This document shows positions 52,800 through 61,783 of a stretch of DNA of 64,000 nt, one piece after another (positions within the stretch are counted from its first letter, which is position 1; the number at the start of each line of letters is the position of its first letter). Where the stretch lies: NCBI RefSeq assembly GCF_041435095.1, contig NZ_CP108025.1, positions 7,068,001 through 7,132,000 on the forward strand. The letters run 5' to 3'. The notes under the pieces are model-generated. The model ran no database searches. It was not told the origin of the DNA and saw nothing but the letters and a program-made list of their open reading frames with translations. The DNA is from Kitasatospora sp. NBC_00315 (GTDB taxonomy: Bacteria > Actinomycetota > Actinomycetes > Streptomycetales > Streptomycetaceae). A program made the translations under genes and the position numbers.

Positions 52800-53228
52800 G
52801 GCTCTCCTTGTGGGGGAAGACGGGATGCGTGACCGGTTGGGGGCACCCCGCCGCATGAACCTGCCATGGCCACTTCAATCAGGTCAACCGTGCGAGCGGA
52901 AGTCGGGGTCGGGCCTCCGCGTCCGACGGCGCGTCCGAGGCCGCCCGGATCCCCGCCCGGACGGCCCGCTCGGATCCCCGCCCGGACGGCCCGCCGGGGC
53001 GTCGAACCGCCCCGGCGGCAGCGGTGGTTCGGCGCGGCGGTCGTGGTGGGGGGGCGTCGTCGGGGTGTGCTCGCGGCGCGGGGTGGGCGGCGGCGGGATC
53101 GGCGCGGTCGGGGCCGCGCAGGTGCCCCCGGGGAGCGGGGGAACGGTCGGACGCGGGCCGGACGGCACTCCTCCGGAGCAGATGGGGCGTCAAAAACGTT
53201 TCAAGGAAACGGACTCGCGGATTCCCGG
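52800..53228. other. Gene-free stretch with 25-bp tandem repeat
   Basis: 429 bases holding the serine protease promoter region. CGGATCCCCGCCCGGACGGC plus three further bases is repeated twice (52946-52968 and 52971-52993). No supportable gene. Confidence 0.6.
53191..53211 (-). terminator. Intrinsic terminator with U-tract
   Basis: On the minus strand: CGTTTC, CTT, GAAACG, then TTTTTG. The stem is short but the T-run is clear, 17 bases past the carboxypeptidase stop. This is the only U-tract terminator I noticed in the window. Confidence 0.7.
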
Positions 53229-54410
53229 TCAGAGGATCCGCGGAACCCCGCGGACGCGTCGGCGCCGGAGGGCCACCACGGCCGCGACGGCCAGTACCGG
53301 CAGCGCGAGGCCGGCCGCCCGTCCGGCGGTCAGCCAGGGCCGGCGGGACGGGGCCTGCGCCGGGCCCGCGGCGGTCGGCAGCGCCGCGGCGCCGGTGAGC
53401 GCGCCGACGGCGGCGGCCTCGCCCCGGGCGGCGAACCCCCAGTCGAGGAGCTGCCGGGTCTCCTCGTACACGGCGTTGGGCTTGCCGCTCCTGGGGTTGA
53501 GCAGGGCCACCGCCAGGGTGTGCCCGTCTCGGGAGGCCGCGCTGATGAGGGTGTTGCCGGCCTGCGCGGTGTAGCCGTTCTTGCCGGCGATCAGCCCCGG
53601 GTAGCGGGGGACGCCGCCGGTGCCGGCGAGCAGCCGGTTGGTGTTCTGGATCTGGAACGACGGCGCCGGCGTGCCCTTCGCGGTCCTGCCGCCGGGAAAC
53701 GTGGCGACCCTGGTGGTGGAGTACCGCGCGAAGTCCGGGTTCGCCAGGGCGTCGCGCAGGATCAGGGTGAGGTCGTAGGCGGAGGAGACCTGCCCGGGCG
53801 CGTCGTAGCCGTCGGGGGACACCACATGCGTGTCCAGGGCGCCGAGCGCGGTGGCCCTCGCCTGCATCGCGCCGACGGCCGCGGGGACGCCGCCGCTCAT
53901 CGCGGCCAGGGTGCGGACGGCGTCGTTCCCCGAGCGGAGGAACACCCCCAGCCACAGGTCGGAGACCTTGTAGGACTGGCCGGCCTGAATGCCGACCCGG
54001 CTGCTGCCCTCGCCGACGTCGCTGAGGTCGGCGGCTGAGACCCGGTGCACGGCGTCCGCCGACAGCCGGGGGAGCAGCGTGTCGGCGAACAGGGCCTTCA
54101 GGGTGCTGGCCGGCGGCAGCGGCCAGTGCGCGTTCTTCGCCGCCAGCACCTCGCCGGTGCCGAGGTCGGAGACCATCCAGGAGAGGGCCGACAGCTCGGG
54201 CGGGGCGCTCGCACCCGACGGCTCCGCCTGGACACCGGGCAGCGCCAGCCGCTCGCCGCCCGCGGCGGACATCCCCGGCGGCGGCTGAAGCGGCGGCAGA
54301 TCCGCGGCGCGTGCGGGAGCGCCGGTGGCGGCGGACAGGACGGCGGCCACTGCGGCGGCGGCCACGCGGGGGCCCACCGGTGAGCGGTACGAGTGCGGGG
54401 AGCGGCCCAT
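53229..54410 (-). CDS. D-alanyl-D-alanine carboxypeptidase (low-molecular-weight PBP)
   Basis: A 393-residue penicillin-binding protein (peptidase S11). It has a signal segment (about 15-35), then the catalytic domain with SxxK (Ser102-Lys105 in PASTLK), SGN (160-162), and KNG (277-279) in place of the canonical KTG. The C-terminus holds a membrane anchor (about 362-380) and a basic end. It trims pentapeptides in the cell wall. The KNG variant is common in streptomycete homologues. The start is ATG 54410 with GGGTGG before it. It is divergent from the OlsB-like gene. Confidence 0.9.
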   Translation of the reverse strand: MGRSPHSYRSPVGPRVAAAAVAAVLSAATGAPARAADLPPLQPPPGMSAAGGERLALPGVQAEPSGASAPPELSALSWMVSDLGTGEVLAAKNAHWPLPPASTLKALFADTLLPRLSADAVHRVSAADLSDVGEGSSRVGIQAGQSYKVSDLWLGVFLRSGNDAVRTLAAMSGGVPAAVGAMQARATALGALDTHVVSPDGYDAPGQVSSAYDLTLILRDALANPDFARYSTTRVATFPGGRTAKGTPAPSFQIQNTNRLLAGTGGVPRYPGLIAGKNGYTAQAGNTLISAASRDGHTLAVALLNPRSGKPNAVYEETRQLLDWGFAARGEAAAVGALTGAAALPTAAGPAQAPSRRPWLTAGRAAGLALPVLAVAAVVALRRRRVRGVPRIL

Positions 54411-54888
54411 GGAGCCACCCTACGAACGGCCCCCCGCGTACGCAGGGCCCGCTGGGCCGGTCGGCCCAGCGCGGCCGCCGCGGCCGAGCACCGCCGCCCC
54501 GGGCCGTCGGCCGCCCCCGGGGCCGCGGCGGCGACCGGGCGTCGGCCAGGAGCCGTACCGGGGGCGGAGGTTGGGAGACCGCCAGGGCCCGGGAGCCGGG
54601 CGGTCGCGGGCCGCCGCCCCTGCCAGAGGACGGTGTCGTCCGGGTCAAGCCGTGCCCATCGCGAGATGACGAGCAGGTGGCCGCTCGTGCTCCGACGGCC
54701 GCTGCCGGGGCTCCGGCGAGCCCTTCAGCAGGTGCACATCCCCGCGTCTCCGAATGGCCACCTGGACGCCAGCCTGCTCGGCGAGACATACGGGTGCCAC
54801 CCCACCCGCAGGAACAGTCGCCCGAACGGCGAGCCGGCACCTCGGTTGCACGCGCCCGCCTCCACGCTCGCGTACCCGGAGACTCACC
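54411..54888. other. Divergent intergenic region
   Basis: 478 bases between the carboxypeptidase (minus) and OlsB-like (plus) genes. Weak inverted repeats only (for example CAGGTGGCC at 54674 and GGCCACCTG at 54756). No gene is supported. Confidence 0.5.
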
Positions 54889-55773
54889 ATGACCACTGCG
54901 CCCGTCCTCACGCCGACCGTTGCCACGCCGACCGTCCCCGCCCCCCGTGCCGCGCCCGCCGCGCGGCTCGGGTCCGGCCCGGGCGCCGCACCCGCCACCG
55001 CGCCGCAGCGCGCCGCCGCGACGGCGGGCGGCTACTCCGTCCTGATGGCCCGCGACGAGGCCGATCTGCGGGCGGCCCAGCGGCTGCGGCACCTGGTCTT
55101 CGCGGGCGAGCTGGGAGCCGTCCTCGACACCCCGGTACCCGGTCTGGACGTCGACGCCTTCGACGAGCACTGCGAGCACCTGATCGTCCGGGAGGACGCC
55201 ACCGGCGAGGTCGTCGGAACCTACCGGCTGCTCCCGCCCGAGCGCGCCGCGCGGGCCGGCCGGCTCTACTCCGACACCGAGTTCGACCTCTCCGCACTGG
55301 CCGCGCTGCGCGGCGGCCTGGTCGAGGTCGGCCGCTCCTGCATCCACCCCGACCACCGCGCCACCGGCGCCGTCATCAACCTGATGTGGGGCGGCCTCGC
55401 GCGCTACCTGGTCGAGTCCGGCAACCGGTGGATCGCGGGCTGCTGCTCGGTCCCGCTGGCCGACGGCGGGGCGACGGCGGCCGCGGTCTGGGACGCGGTG
55501 GCCGCCAAGCACCTCGCCCCCGAGGAGTACCGGGTCCGCCCGCTCCGCCCCTGGGACCCGGCCGGGATCGTCCGGCCGGCGGTCCGTACCGGTCTTCCGC
55601 CGCTGCTCCGCGGCTACCTGCGGCTCGGGGCCTGGGTCTGCGGCGCACCCGCCCTGGACCCGGCGTTCGGCGTCGCCGACCTGTACGTGCTGCTGTCGCT
55701 CGACCGCATCGACCCCCGCTACCTGCGCCACTTCCTCTCCGCCGGACCGGCGGCCGTCGCGGCAGCCGGATGA
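54889..55773 (+). CDS. OlsB-like ornithine-acyl-ACP N-acyltransferase
   Basis: A 294-residue GNAT-fold acyltransferase. After about 70 low-complexity residues, the domain runs through YSVLMARDEADLRAAQRLRHLVF, then VVGTYRLLPP, LVEVGRSCIHPDHRATG and NLMWGGLARYL, which is the OlsB/hemolysin-like acyltransferase pattern. OlsB makes lyso-ornithine lipid from ornithine and 3-hydroxyacyl-ACP. The downstream OlsA-like gene starts on its stop codon. GGAG lies seven bases before ATG 54889. Ornithine lipids replace phospholipids under phosphate limitation. Confidence 0.85.
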   Translation: MTTAPVLTPTVATPTVPAPRAAPAARLGSGPGAAPATAPQRAAATAGGYSVLMARDEADLRAAQRLRHLVFAGELGAVLDTPVPGLDVDAFDEHCEHLIVREDATGEVVGTYRLLPPERAARAGRLYSDTEFDLSALAALRGGLVEVGRSCIHPDHRATGAVINLMWGGLARYLVESGNRWIAGCCSVPLADGGATAAAVWDAVAAKHLAPEEYRVRPLRPWDPAGIVRPAVRTGLPPLLRGYLRLGAWVCGAPALDPAFGVADLYVLLSLDRIDPRYLRHFLSAGPAAVAAAG

Positions 55774-56894
55774 GCGGCTGGCTGCCGACCGCGCCGTGCA
55801 CGCCCGAGACCTGCGTGACCGGGCCGGGGCCGACCGTCCCGGTACCGCGCCGGGTGCTGCGCTGCGCGGCGCTCGCCGCCGTGCTCGTCGGCGGCCTGCT
55901 CCTCGCGCCGCTGCTGCGGGACCGTCGCCCGCCGAGCACGACCTGCGGGCCGGCGGGGCGTCAGGGCGGGGCCGGGGTGCCGGCGCTGCCGGCGGAGCGG
56001 CTGATGCGCGGCTGGTGCCGGCTGCTGGTCGCCGCCGCCGGGGTACGGATCCGCACGGCCGGGCCGGCCGGCGCCAGGGGCCGGGCGTACGGCGGCGCGA
56101 GCGGTGGTGCCGCGGCCGGTGACGAGGCGGTCGGCGGCGGTGCGGTCGGCGGCGGTGCGCTGCTGGTGGCCAACCACGTGTCCTGGCTGGACATCCTGCT
56201 GATCCAGGCCGTCCGACCGGGCCGGATGCTGGCCAAGACGGAGGTCCGCGGCTGGCCGCTGATCGGCCGGCTGGCCGCCGGGATCGGCACCATCTTCATC
56301 GAGCGAGACCGCCTGCGGACGCTGCCGCGCACGGTCGAGGAGATCGCGGCGGCCCTGCGCCGCGGCGAGCACGTGGTGGTCTTCCCGGAGGGCAGCACCT
56401 GGTGCGGGCAGGGCGGCGGACGCTTCCGGCCCGCCGCCTTCCAGGCCGCCCTGGAGGCGGGCGCTCCCGTCCAGCCCGTGACGATCCGCTACCGCCTGGC
56501 CGGCGGCGAGCCGACCACCGCCCCCGCGTTCGTGGGCGAGGACGGGCTGCTCTCCTCCCTGTGGCGGGTGGTCACCGTCCGCGGTCTGGTCGGCGAGCTG
56601 ACGCTGCTCCCCCGGATCCCGGCCGGCCGGCACCCGGAGCGCCGCTCGCTGGCCGGAGCCGCGCAGACCTCGGTCCAGGGCCACCGGGCACCGAGCGGCC
56701 CGCACCGCGTTCTGCCGGGCCCGCACCGCGTACCGGCCGGGCCGCCTCACGTACCGGCCGGTACGCCTCACGTACCGGCCGTTTCGGCCCACGTACCGGC
56801 CGGTACGGCCGGCGGGCAGCGCCGCACGGCCGGGGTGGGATCGAGGGTGGCCGCGACGGCGACCGGGAGAGGCGGTGCGGCGCCGCACGGCTAG
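55770..56894 (+). CDS. OlsA/PlsC-like O-acyltransferase with repetitive tail
   Basis: A 374-residue acyltransferase, translationally coupled to the OlsB-like gene (ATGA overlap). It has a hydrophobic N-terminal segment (28-50), a Gly/Ala insertion (about 100-130), the HX4D motif NHVSWLD (135-141) and FPEGST (205-210) of the PlsC family. OlsA adds the second acyl chain to lyso-ornithine lipid. The C-terminal 70 residues are an unusual tandem array of PHxVPAG-type repeats, absent from ordinary PlsC. The last bases overlap the LacI remnant on the other strand. Confidence 0.85.
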   Translation: MSGWLPTAPCTPETCVTGPGPTVPVPRRVLRCAALAAVLVGGLLLAPLLRDRRPPSTTCGPAGRQGGAGVPALPAERLMRGWCRLLVAAAGVRIRTAGPAGARGRAYGGASGGAAAGDEAVGGGAVGGGALLVANHVSWLDILLIQAVRPGRMLAKTEVRGWPLIGRLAAGIGTIFIERDRLRTLPRTVEEIAAALRRGEHVVVFPEGSTWCGQGGGRFRPAAFQAALEAGAPVQPVTIRYRLAGGEPTTAPAFVGEDGLLSSLWRVVTVRGLVGELTLLPRIPAGRHPERRSLAGAAQTSVQGHRAPSGPHRVLPGPHRVPAGPPHVPAGTPHVPAVSAHVPAGTAGGQRRTAGVGSRVAATATGRGGAAPHG

Positions 56895-57118
56895 GCGCTC
56901 GGTACCGGGCCCGTCGAGCCGCGGACGATGAGTTCGGTGGCGAGTTCGACGTGGAGGGCCTCGACCGCGTGGCCCTCCATCAGGCGCATCAGCAGGCTGA
57001 CGGCCATCCTGCCGAGCTCTCCGAGCGGCTGGCGGACGGTGGTCAGCATCGGGACGGTGCTGCTGCTGAGGTGGACGTCGTCGAAGCCGGCGATCGAGAG
57101 ATCCTCGGGGACCTGACG
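56891..57118 (-). pseudogene. C-terminal remnant of a LacI-family regulator
   Basis: Seventy-five codons on the minus strand read RQVPEDLSIAGFDDVHLSSS, followed by the rest of a LacI-family ligand domain, ending LATELIVRGSTGPVPSA and a TAG at 56891. The DNA-binding domain and about three quarters of the protein are missing. The homology stops at about 57118, exactly where the glycoside hydrolase remnant starts on the other strand. This looks like one deletion that removed both 5' ends of a divergent pair. Confidence 0.8.
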
Positions 57119-57921
57119 CCAACGGCGGCCCGCAGTACGGCGGGTGCGGCACCGCCTGCAACGGCGTCGTCGAGATCTCCAACGGCACCTGCACCAAGAA
57201 CGCCGAGTACTACCTGCTCGGCCACATCGCCAAGTTCACCCAGCCGGGCGCCCCGACCGGAAGCCCGAGCCCGAGCCCGAGTGCGTCAGCGAGCCCGAGC
57301 CCGAGTGCGTCGGCGAGCCCGAGCCCGACCAGCAGCCCCACCGGCGGCGGCCCGATCAGCACCAGCGCCTGGTACACCGCCGCCAACCCGAACTCCGGCA
57401 CGTGCGTGGACGACGCGGGCAGCGCGAACGGCAGCGCCGTGCAGCAGGGGAGCTGCTCGTCGGGTGCCAACCAGCAGTGGCAGTTCACCGCCACCGACAG
57501 CGGCTACTACCGCATCACCGACCGCAACGCGGCCTCGGCCGGCCAGGTCCTCGACGTCTCCGGCGCCTCCACCTCCAACGGCGCGAAGATCCAGACCTGG
57601 CAGTGGGGCGGCGGCGCCAACCAGCAGTTCAAGCCCACCCCGCAGGCCGACGGCACCCACACCTTCGTGGCGCGCAACAGCGGCAAGTGCCTCGACGTCA
57701 CCGACGTGTCCACCGCGGACGGCGCCCTGCTCCAGCAGTGGGACTGCACCGGCGGGCCCGCGCAGGCCTTCCGCGCGGTGACCGGATCGCCCTGCCTCAG
57801 AACCGAACTGACGGAGCGTCGCCGACGGCCGCCCTCCGACGGCGGGCGTACGCCGCGCGCGCTCCGCTCCGCCCGGCCGGTCTCGCCGGACAGTGCCCCG
57901 GGGCCCGCCGCCCGGCGCTAG
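57118..57921 (+). pseudogene. 5'-truncated glycoside hydrolase with ricin-B lectin domain
   Basis: An open frame of 267 codons with no start codon. It begins ANGGPQYGGCGTACNGVVEI, then KNAEYYLLGHIAKFTQPGAP, which resembles the end of a GH30-type catalytic domain. A Ser/Pro linker and a ricin-B/CBM13 lectin (QQW repeats: GANQQWQF, GANQQFKP, LLQQWDC) follow, then a basic Pro-rich end that runs to 57921. The catalytic core, signal peptide and promoter are absent, so it is unlikely to be expressed. It is adjacent to the LacI remnant. Confidence 0.8.
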
Positions 57922-57959
57922 GCTCTGAGGCGCGACGAGGCTGGTGAAAGGACTTGCGG

Positions 57960-60692
57960 GTGACCCACCAGGAGCACGGCCCGGGCGAGTCGGACGCGCC
58001 CGGTGAACGGCGGGCCGCCCCGCCGGGCACCGCCCCCGCACTGCACGAGCGGGAGCGGGAGCTGCGGGCGGCCGAGGAGGCCGTCGGCTCGCTGCGGGGA
58101 GCGCCGGTGGGAGAACCACCGGGAGCGCCGGGAGCCGGCGGGATCCTCCTCTACGCGGGCCGCCCCGGCCTGGGCAAGACCGCCCTGCTCGCCGAGGTAC
58201 GGCGGTCGGCCGCCCACGACGCCGGCTGCACCGTCCTGTTCGCCCGCGGCGGTGAGCGGCGGCGCAACGATCCCTTCCACGTGGTGCGTCAGCTGCTGCG
58301 GCCGGTGGTCGGCACGCTCTCGGACGCCGAGCGACAGGAGGCCTTCGGCTCCTGGGGCGACATCGTGGGGCCCGCGGTCGGACTGACGCCGCCCGCCGGC
58401 CGGCTCGACCCGCAGGGCGTCCGGGACGGCCTGGACTTCGTGCTCGCCCGCCTCGCCCGGCTCCGGGCCCCGCTGGTGCTGATGGTGGACGACCTGCACT
58501 GGGCCGATCTCGAGTCGCTGGGCTGGCTGGCCGCCTTCGCCGTCCACACACGTGAGCTGCCCGTGCTCCTCGTCCTCGCCCACCGCGACGAGTTCGCCGA
58601 CGACGCGGCGCCGCTGCACCAGCTGGTCGCGCGGGCCGGGACCAGGTACGAACTGCGCCCGCTCAAGCCCGCCTCGGTCGCCGACCTGGTCCGCGGCCGG
58701 CTCGGGAAGGCCGCCGAGGACGCCTTCTGCCGGGAGGTGTGGACGGTCACCGGTGGCAACCCCTTCGAGACGGCGACCCTGCTGCGCCGGGTCCTGGAGC
58801 AGGACCTCGCGCCCGTGGAGGAGAACAGCGGCCGACTGCGGCCACTGGCCGCCGAGGCACGCGGCATGACCCTGCGGGGCTGGCTGGACAGGCTCGGCGC
58901 GGGCACCCTGCAGTTCGCCTGGGCCGCCGCCATGCTCGGCACCGGCATCCGTCCCGAACTCGCCGCGGCCATCTGCGCCCAGGGGCCCGCGGCCGCGGCC
59001 CGGTCGGTCGGCGAGCTGCGCCGGCACCGGGTGCTGACCGACGCGGCCGACGGGCGGCTGGAGTTCGTCCACCCGCTGATCGCCACCTCCGTCTACCAGT
59101 CGATGCCGGCCGCCACCCGTACCGCGATGCACGGGGTCGCCGCCACCGAGATCCAGAACGCCGGACAGGGCCTGCTGGCCGCCTCCCGCCACCTGCTGGA
59201 GACCGTCCCCGACGGTGACCATGAAACCGTCGCCGCGCTGCGCGGGGCCGCGGCCGAGCACCTGGCGATCGGCGCCCCCGACGCCGCCCGGCGCTGCCTC
59301 CGGCGCGCGATGAGCGAACCGCCCGCCGACGAGGAGCGCGCCGAGGTCCGCTACGAACTGGGCTGCTCCTCGCTGCTCACCGACCCGGCCGCCACCGTCG
59401 ACCAGCTGCGGCTCGCTCTGGAGGAACGCCCGGGCCTGAGACCGGAGTTGCGGGTGGACGCGACCTTCCGGCTGGCCCAGGCACTCGCACACAGCAACCA
59501 CCTGGGCGAGGCGGCGCGGGTGTGCCGGGAGGAGGCGCTGGCGACGCCGCCGGGGCCCGGACGCCAGCGGCTGGACGTCGCGCACTTCATGTTCACCGCG
59601 TTCCAGGCCCGGGAGGACGACGGCCCGGCCCGCTCCCGGAGCCTGGCCCGGTTCGCGAGCGCGCTCGACGGCGGGGAGCGGAGCACCGTCAGCGCCGTAC
59701 GCGTCCTGCACTGCTGGGACCTCACGCTGCGCGGGCGCCCCGCGACGGAGGCGGTGGCGACGGCCGATCTGGCCCTGGAGGACGGCCGGCCGCATCGGAG
59801 CCTGGGATGGACCAACACCCTCTGGGGGTTCGAACTGCCCGGGGTCCTCGGTATCAGCTACCTGTACGCCGACCGCGCGGACCGGGCGGAGGCCCTGTTC
59901 GACGAAGCCGTCTGGGCCTACCAGGTGGCCGGCTGGAGCGGTGCCCACCTCGGTTTCGCGTACTGCCTGATGGGGCTGCTCCGGTTCCGTCAGGGCAACC
60001 TCCGCGAGGCGGAGGACTTTCTGCGCCGCGCCCTGCGCTCGGCCGAGCGGATCGCCCCCGGCATCCCCCTCCAGTGGTTCGCCGTCGGCGTGCTCGCCGA
60101 CACGCTCCTGGCGCGGGGCCGGACCGACGAGGCCCTGGCACTCGCCCGGAAGTACTCCTTCGAACCGCCCTTTCCCACGGTGATGGTCCTCCCCGACGCG
60201 CCCACCCTCCACGGCAGGCTGCTGCTGGCGGGCGGCGACCCGGCGGGTGCGCGGGTCGCGCTGACCGAGGCCGGGGCCCTGCTGGACACCCGGGGCTGGC
60301 AGAACCCCGTCTGGGCGCCGTGGACCGGCCACCTCGCCCTCGCCACCCTCGGGCAGGACCGCGCCAGGGCCCGCGACCTCGCCGACGAGGCCCTGCGCAG
60401 AGCGGAGCGGACCGGCACGCACTCGGCGGTGGGCAGTGCGCTGCGGGTGAGCGCGGCCGTGCGCGGGGACGCGGAGTCGGTGGAACTGCTGGAGGAGGCG
60501 GTCCGCCGCCTGGCACAGTCCCCGGCGGCGTACGAGCACGCCATCGCGCTGGTCGACCTCGGCGCGGCCCTGCGCCGCGCCGACCGGGGTGAGGAGGCGC
60601 GCCGAGCGCTGGAACGGGGCCTGGAACTCGCCCGGACCTGCGGCGCCGACGCGCTGGCGGAGCGAGCCCGGCTGGCCCTGGCCGGACTCTGA
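57960..60692 (+). CDS. LAL-type AAA ATPase lacking its LuxR HTH
   Basis: A 910-residue ATPase. The start is GTG 57960, with AAAGGA seven bases upstream; a TTG at 57954 would be too close. It has Walker A GRPGLGKT, Walker B LVLMVDDLHWAD, a sensor-like TGGNPF, and a long TPR-like helical half (about 400-900). This is the body of the large LuxR (LAL) regulators. The LuxR helix-turn-helix expected after LARTCGADALAERARLALAG is absent: the gene stops there. It may be a signalling ATPase without DNA binding, or a truncated regulator. It follows the deletion scar. Confidence 0.85.
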   Translation: MTHQEHGPGESDAPGERRAAPPGTAPALHERERELRAAEEAVGSLRGAPVGEPPGAPGAGGILLYAGRPGLGKTALLAEVRRSAAHDAGCTVLFARGGERRRNDPFHVVRQLLRPVVGTLSDAERQEAFGSWGDIVGPAVGLTPPAGRLDPQGVRDGLDFVLARLARLRAPLVLMVDDLHWADLESLGWLAAFAVHTRELPVLLVLAHRDEFADDAAPLHQLVARAGTRYELRPLKPASVADLVRGRLGKAAEDAFCREVWTVTGGNPFETATLLRRVLEQDLAPVEENSGRLRPLAAEARGMTLRGWLDRLGAGTLQFAWAAAMLGTGIRPELAAAICAQGPAAAARSVGELRRHRVLTDAADGRLEFVHPLIATSVYQSMPAATRTAMHGVAATEIQNAGQGLLAASRHLLETVPDGDHETVAALRGAAAEHLAIGAPDAARRCLRRAMSEPPADEERAEVRYELGCSSLLTDPAATVDQLRLALEERPGLRPELRVDATFRLAQALAHSNHLGEAARVCREEALATPPGPGRQRLDVAHFMFTAFQAREDDGPARSRSLARFASALDGGERSTVSAVRVLHCWDLTLRGRPATEAVATADLALEDGRPHRSLGWTNTLWGFELPGVLGISYLYADRADRAEALFDEAVWAYQVAGWSGAHLGFAYCLMGLLRFRQGNLREAEDFLRRALRSAERIAPGIPLQWFAVGVLADTLLARGRTDEALALARKYSFEPPFPTVMVLPDAPTLHGRLLLAGGDPAGARVALTEAGALLDTRGWQNPVWAPWTGHLALATLGQDRARARDLADEALRRAERTGTHSAVGSALRVSAAVRGDAESVELLEEAVRRLAQSPAAYEHAIALVDLGAALRRADRGEEARRALERGLELARTCGADALAERARLALAGL

Positions 60693-60698
60693 CCGGCC

Positions 60699-60754
60699 GG
60701 GCTGTCGGGCTGTCGGGCTGCCAGGCCGCCGGGCCGTCGGGCCGTCGGGCTGAC
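60699..60754. repeat. 8-bp tandem repeat
   Basis: Seven near-identical copies of GGGCTGTC/GGGCCGTC directly after the ATPase stop codon. A likely variable tract. Confidence 0.85.
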
Positions 60755-60836
60755 TCTGGCCGAGGAGCTACGTGCCCCCGGGCCGCAGCCGCCACTCCGC
60801 GCCGGGCCCCGGCGCGGACGACCCGCGCGGGCCCGG

Positions 60837-61679
60837 TCAGCCCGTCGGGAAGGCGTGCGCCGCGACGCCGGAGAGCAGGTCCGCCAGCTGTCGCAGCGCC
60901 CGCTCCGACGGTGAGTGCGGTTCGACGGTGAAGGCCACCAGGAGCTGGTCCGCGCCGCTGTCCGCCCGGAGGACCTCCTGGCGGACGCTGAGCGGGCCGA
61001 CCAGAGGGTGCATCAGGTCATTGGTGAACGAGTCGCAGTCGGCCACCGAGTGGTCGCCCCAGAGATCGACGAAATCGGCGCTCTCCACGGAGAGTTCGGT
61101 GACCAGCGCGGCGATTCGCCGGTTCTCCGGATACCTCGCGGACACCAGCCGCAGGTGGGCCACCACGGATTCGGCCTTCGCCCGCCAGTCGACGAACAGC
61201 AGACGCATCTGCGGGTCGAGGAAGATCAACCGGGTCATGTTGGGTAACTCGCTCCGGTGCCCCGCGAAGAGGCTGTGCGCGAGCGGGTTCCAGGCGAGCA
61301 CGTCGGCGGACGGCGACAGCACCATCATCGGGACGTCGCTCACCATGTCGACCAGTCGGCGCAGCCCCAAAGGGAGTTGGTTGCCGGCGCCCGGCCGGTC
61401 CGTCGGACGGGCCGGGCGGGCGAGCGTCGCGAGATGGGCTCGCTCCGGCCCGTCGAGGCGCAGCGCGCGCGAGAGCGCGTCCAGCACCGTCTGCGAGACG
61501 TTCTGCCCCAGGCCCTGTTCGAGCCGTGCGTAGTAGGAGGCACTCACACCGGCCAGTTGAGCGAGTTCCTCCCGGCGCAGGCCCGGTACCCGACGGCGTT
61601 CACCGTAGCGGATGAGACCGGCGTCCTCCGGCCGGAGCCTGGCACGACGGGACTTGAGGAAACTCCCGAGGTCGTCCAT
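60837..61679 (-). CDS. XRE regulator with MmyB-like ligand domain
   Basis: A 280-residue regulator starting MDDLGSFLKSRRARLRPEDA. The helix-turn-helix (RVPGLRREELAQLAGVSASYYARLEQG) is of the XRE/MmyB type, followed by the MmyB-like PAS domain (VLSPSADVLAWNPLAHSLF, WRAKAESVVAHLR). MmyB-like regulators of streptomycetes control a divergent oxidoreductase or exporter gene; here the divergent gene is an MFS exporter. A CATAAT hexamer lies seven bases upstream of the ATG, consistent with a leaderless mRNA. An ATG nine bases upstream is an alternative. Confidence 0.85.
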   Translation of the reverse strand: MDDLGSFLKSRRARLRPEDAGLIRYGERRRVPGLRREELAQLAGVSASYYARLEQGLGQNVSQTVLDALSRALRLDGPERAHLATLARPARPTDRPGAGNQLPLGLRRLVDMVSDVPMMVLSPSADVLAWNPLAHSLFAGHRSELPNMTRLIFLDPQMRLLFVDWRAKAESVVAHLRLVSARYPENRRIAALVTELSVESADFVDLWGDHSVADCDSFTNDLMHPLVGPLSVRQEVLRADSGADQLLVAFTVEPHSPSERALRQLADLLSGVAAHAFPTG

Positions 61680-61783
61680 GTGGCCCATTATGCAGAAAAA
61701 TGGCCCGCTTGATCCTCCCTTTGGCAGTGATACGAACAGCGGGTGTCTGGCTAGCCCGGCCGTGATCTCCCACCCTTGCGTAC

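Noticed and set aside
54674..54764. A stem from CAGGTGGCC and GGCCACCTG
   Set aside because: Nine-base arms 73 bases apart are expected by chance at this GC content.
52879..55731. A 950-codon minus-strand frame across the carboxypeptidase and OlsB region
   Set aside because: It crosses several real genes in the wrong frame and its residues are Arg/Pro/Gly artefacts.
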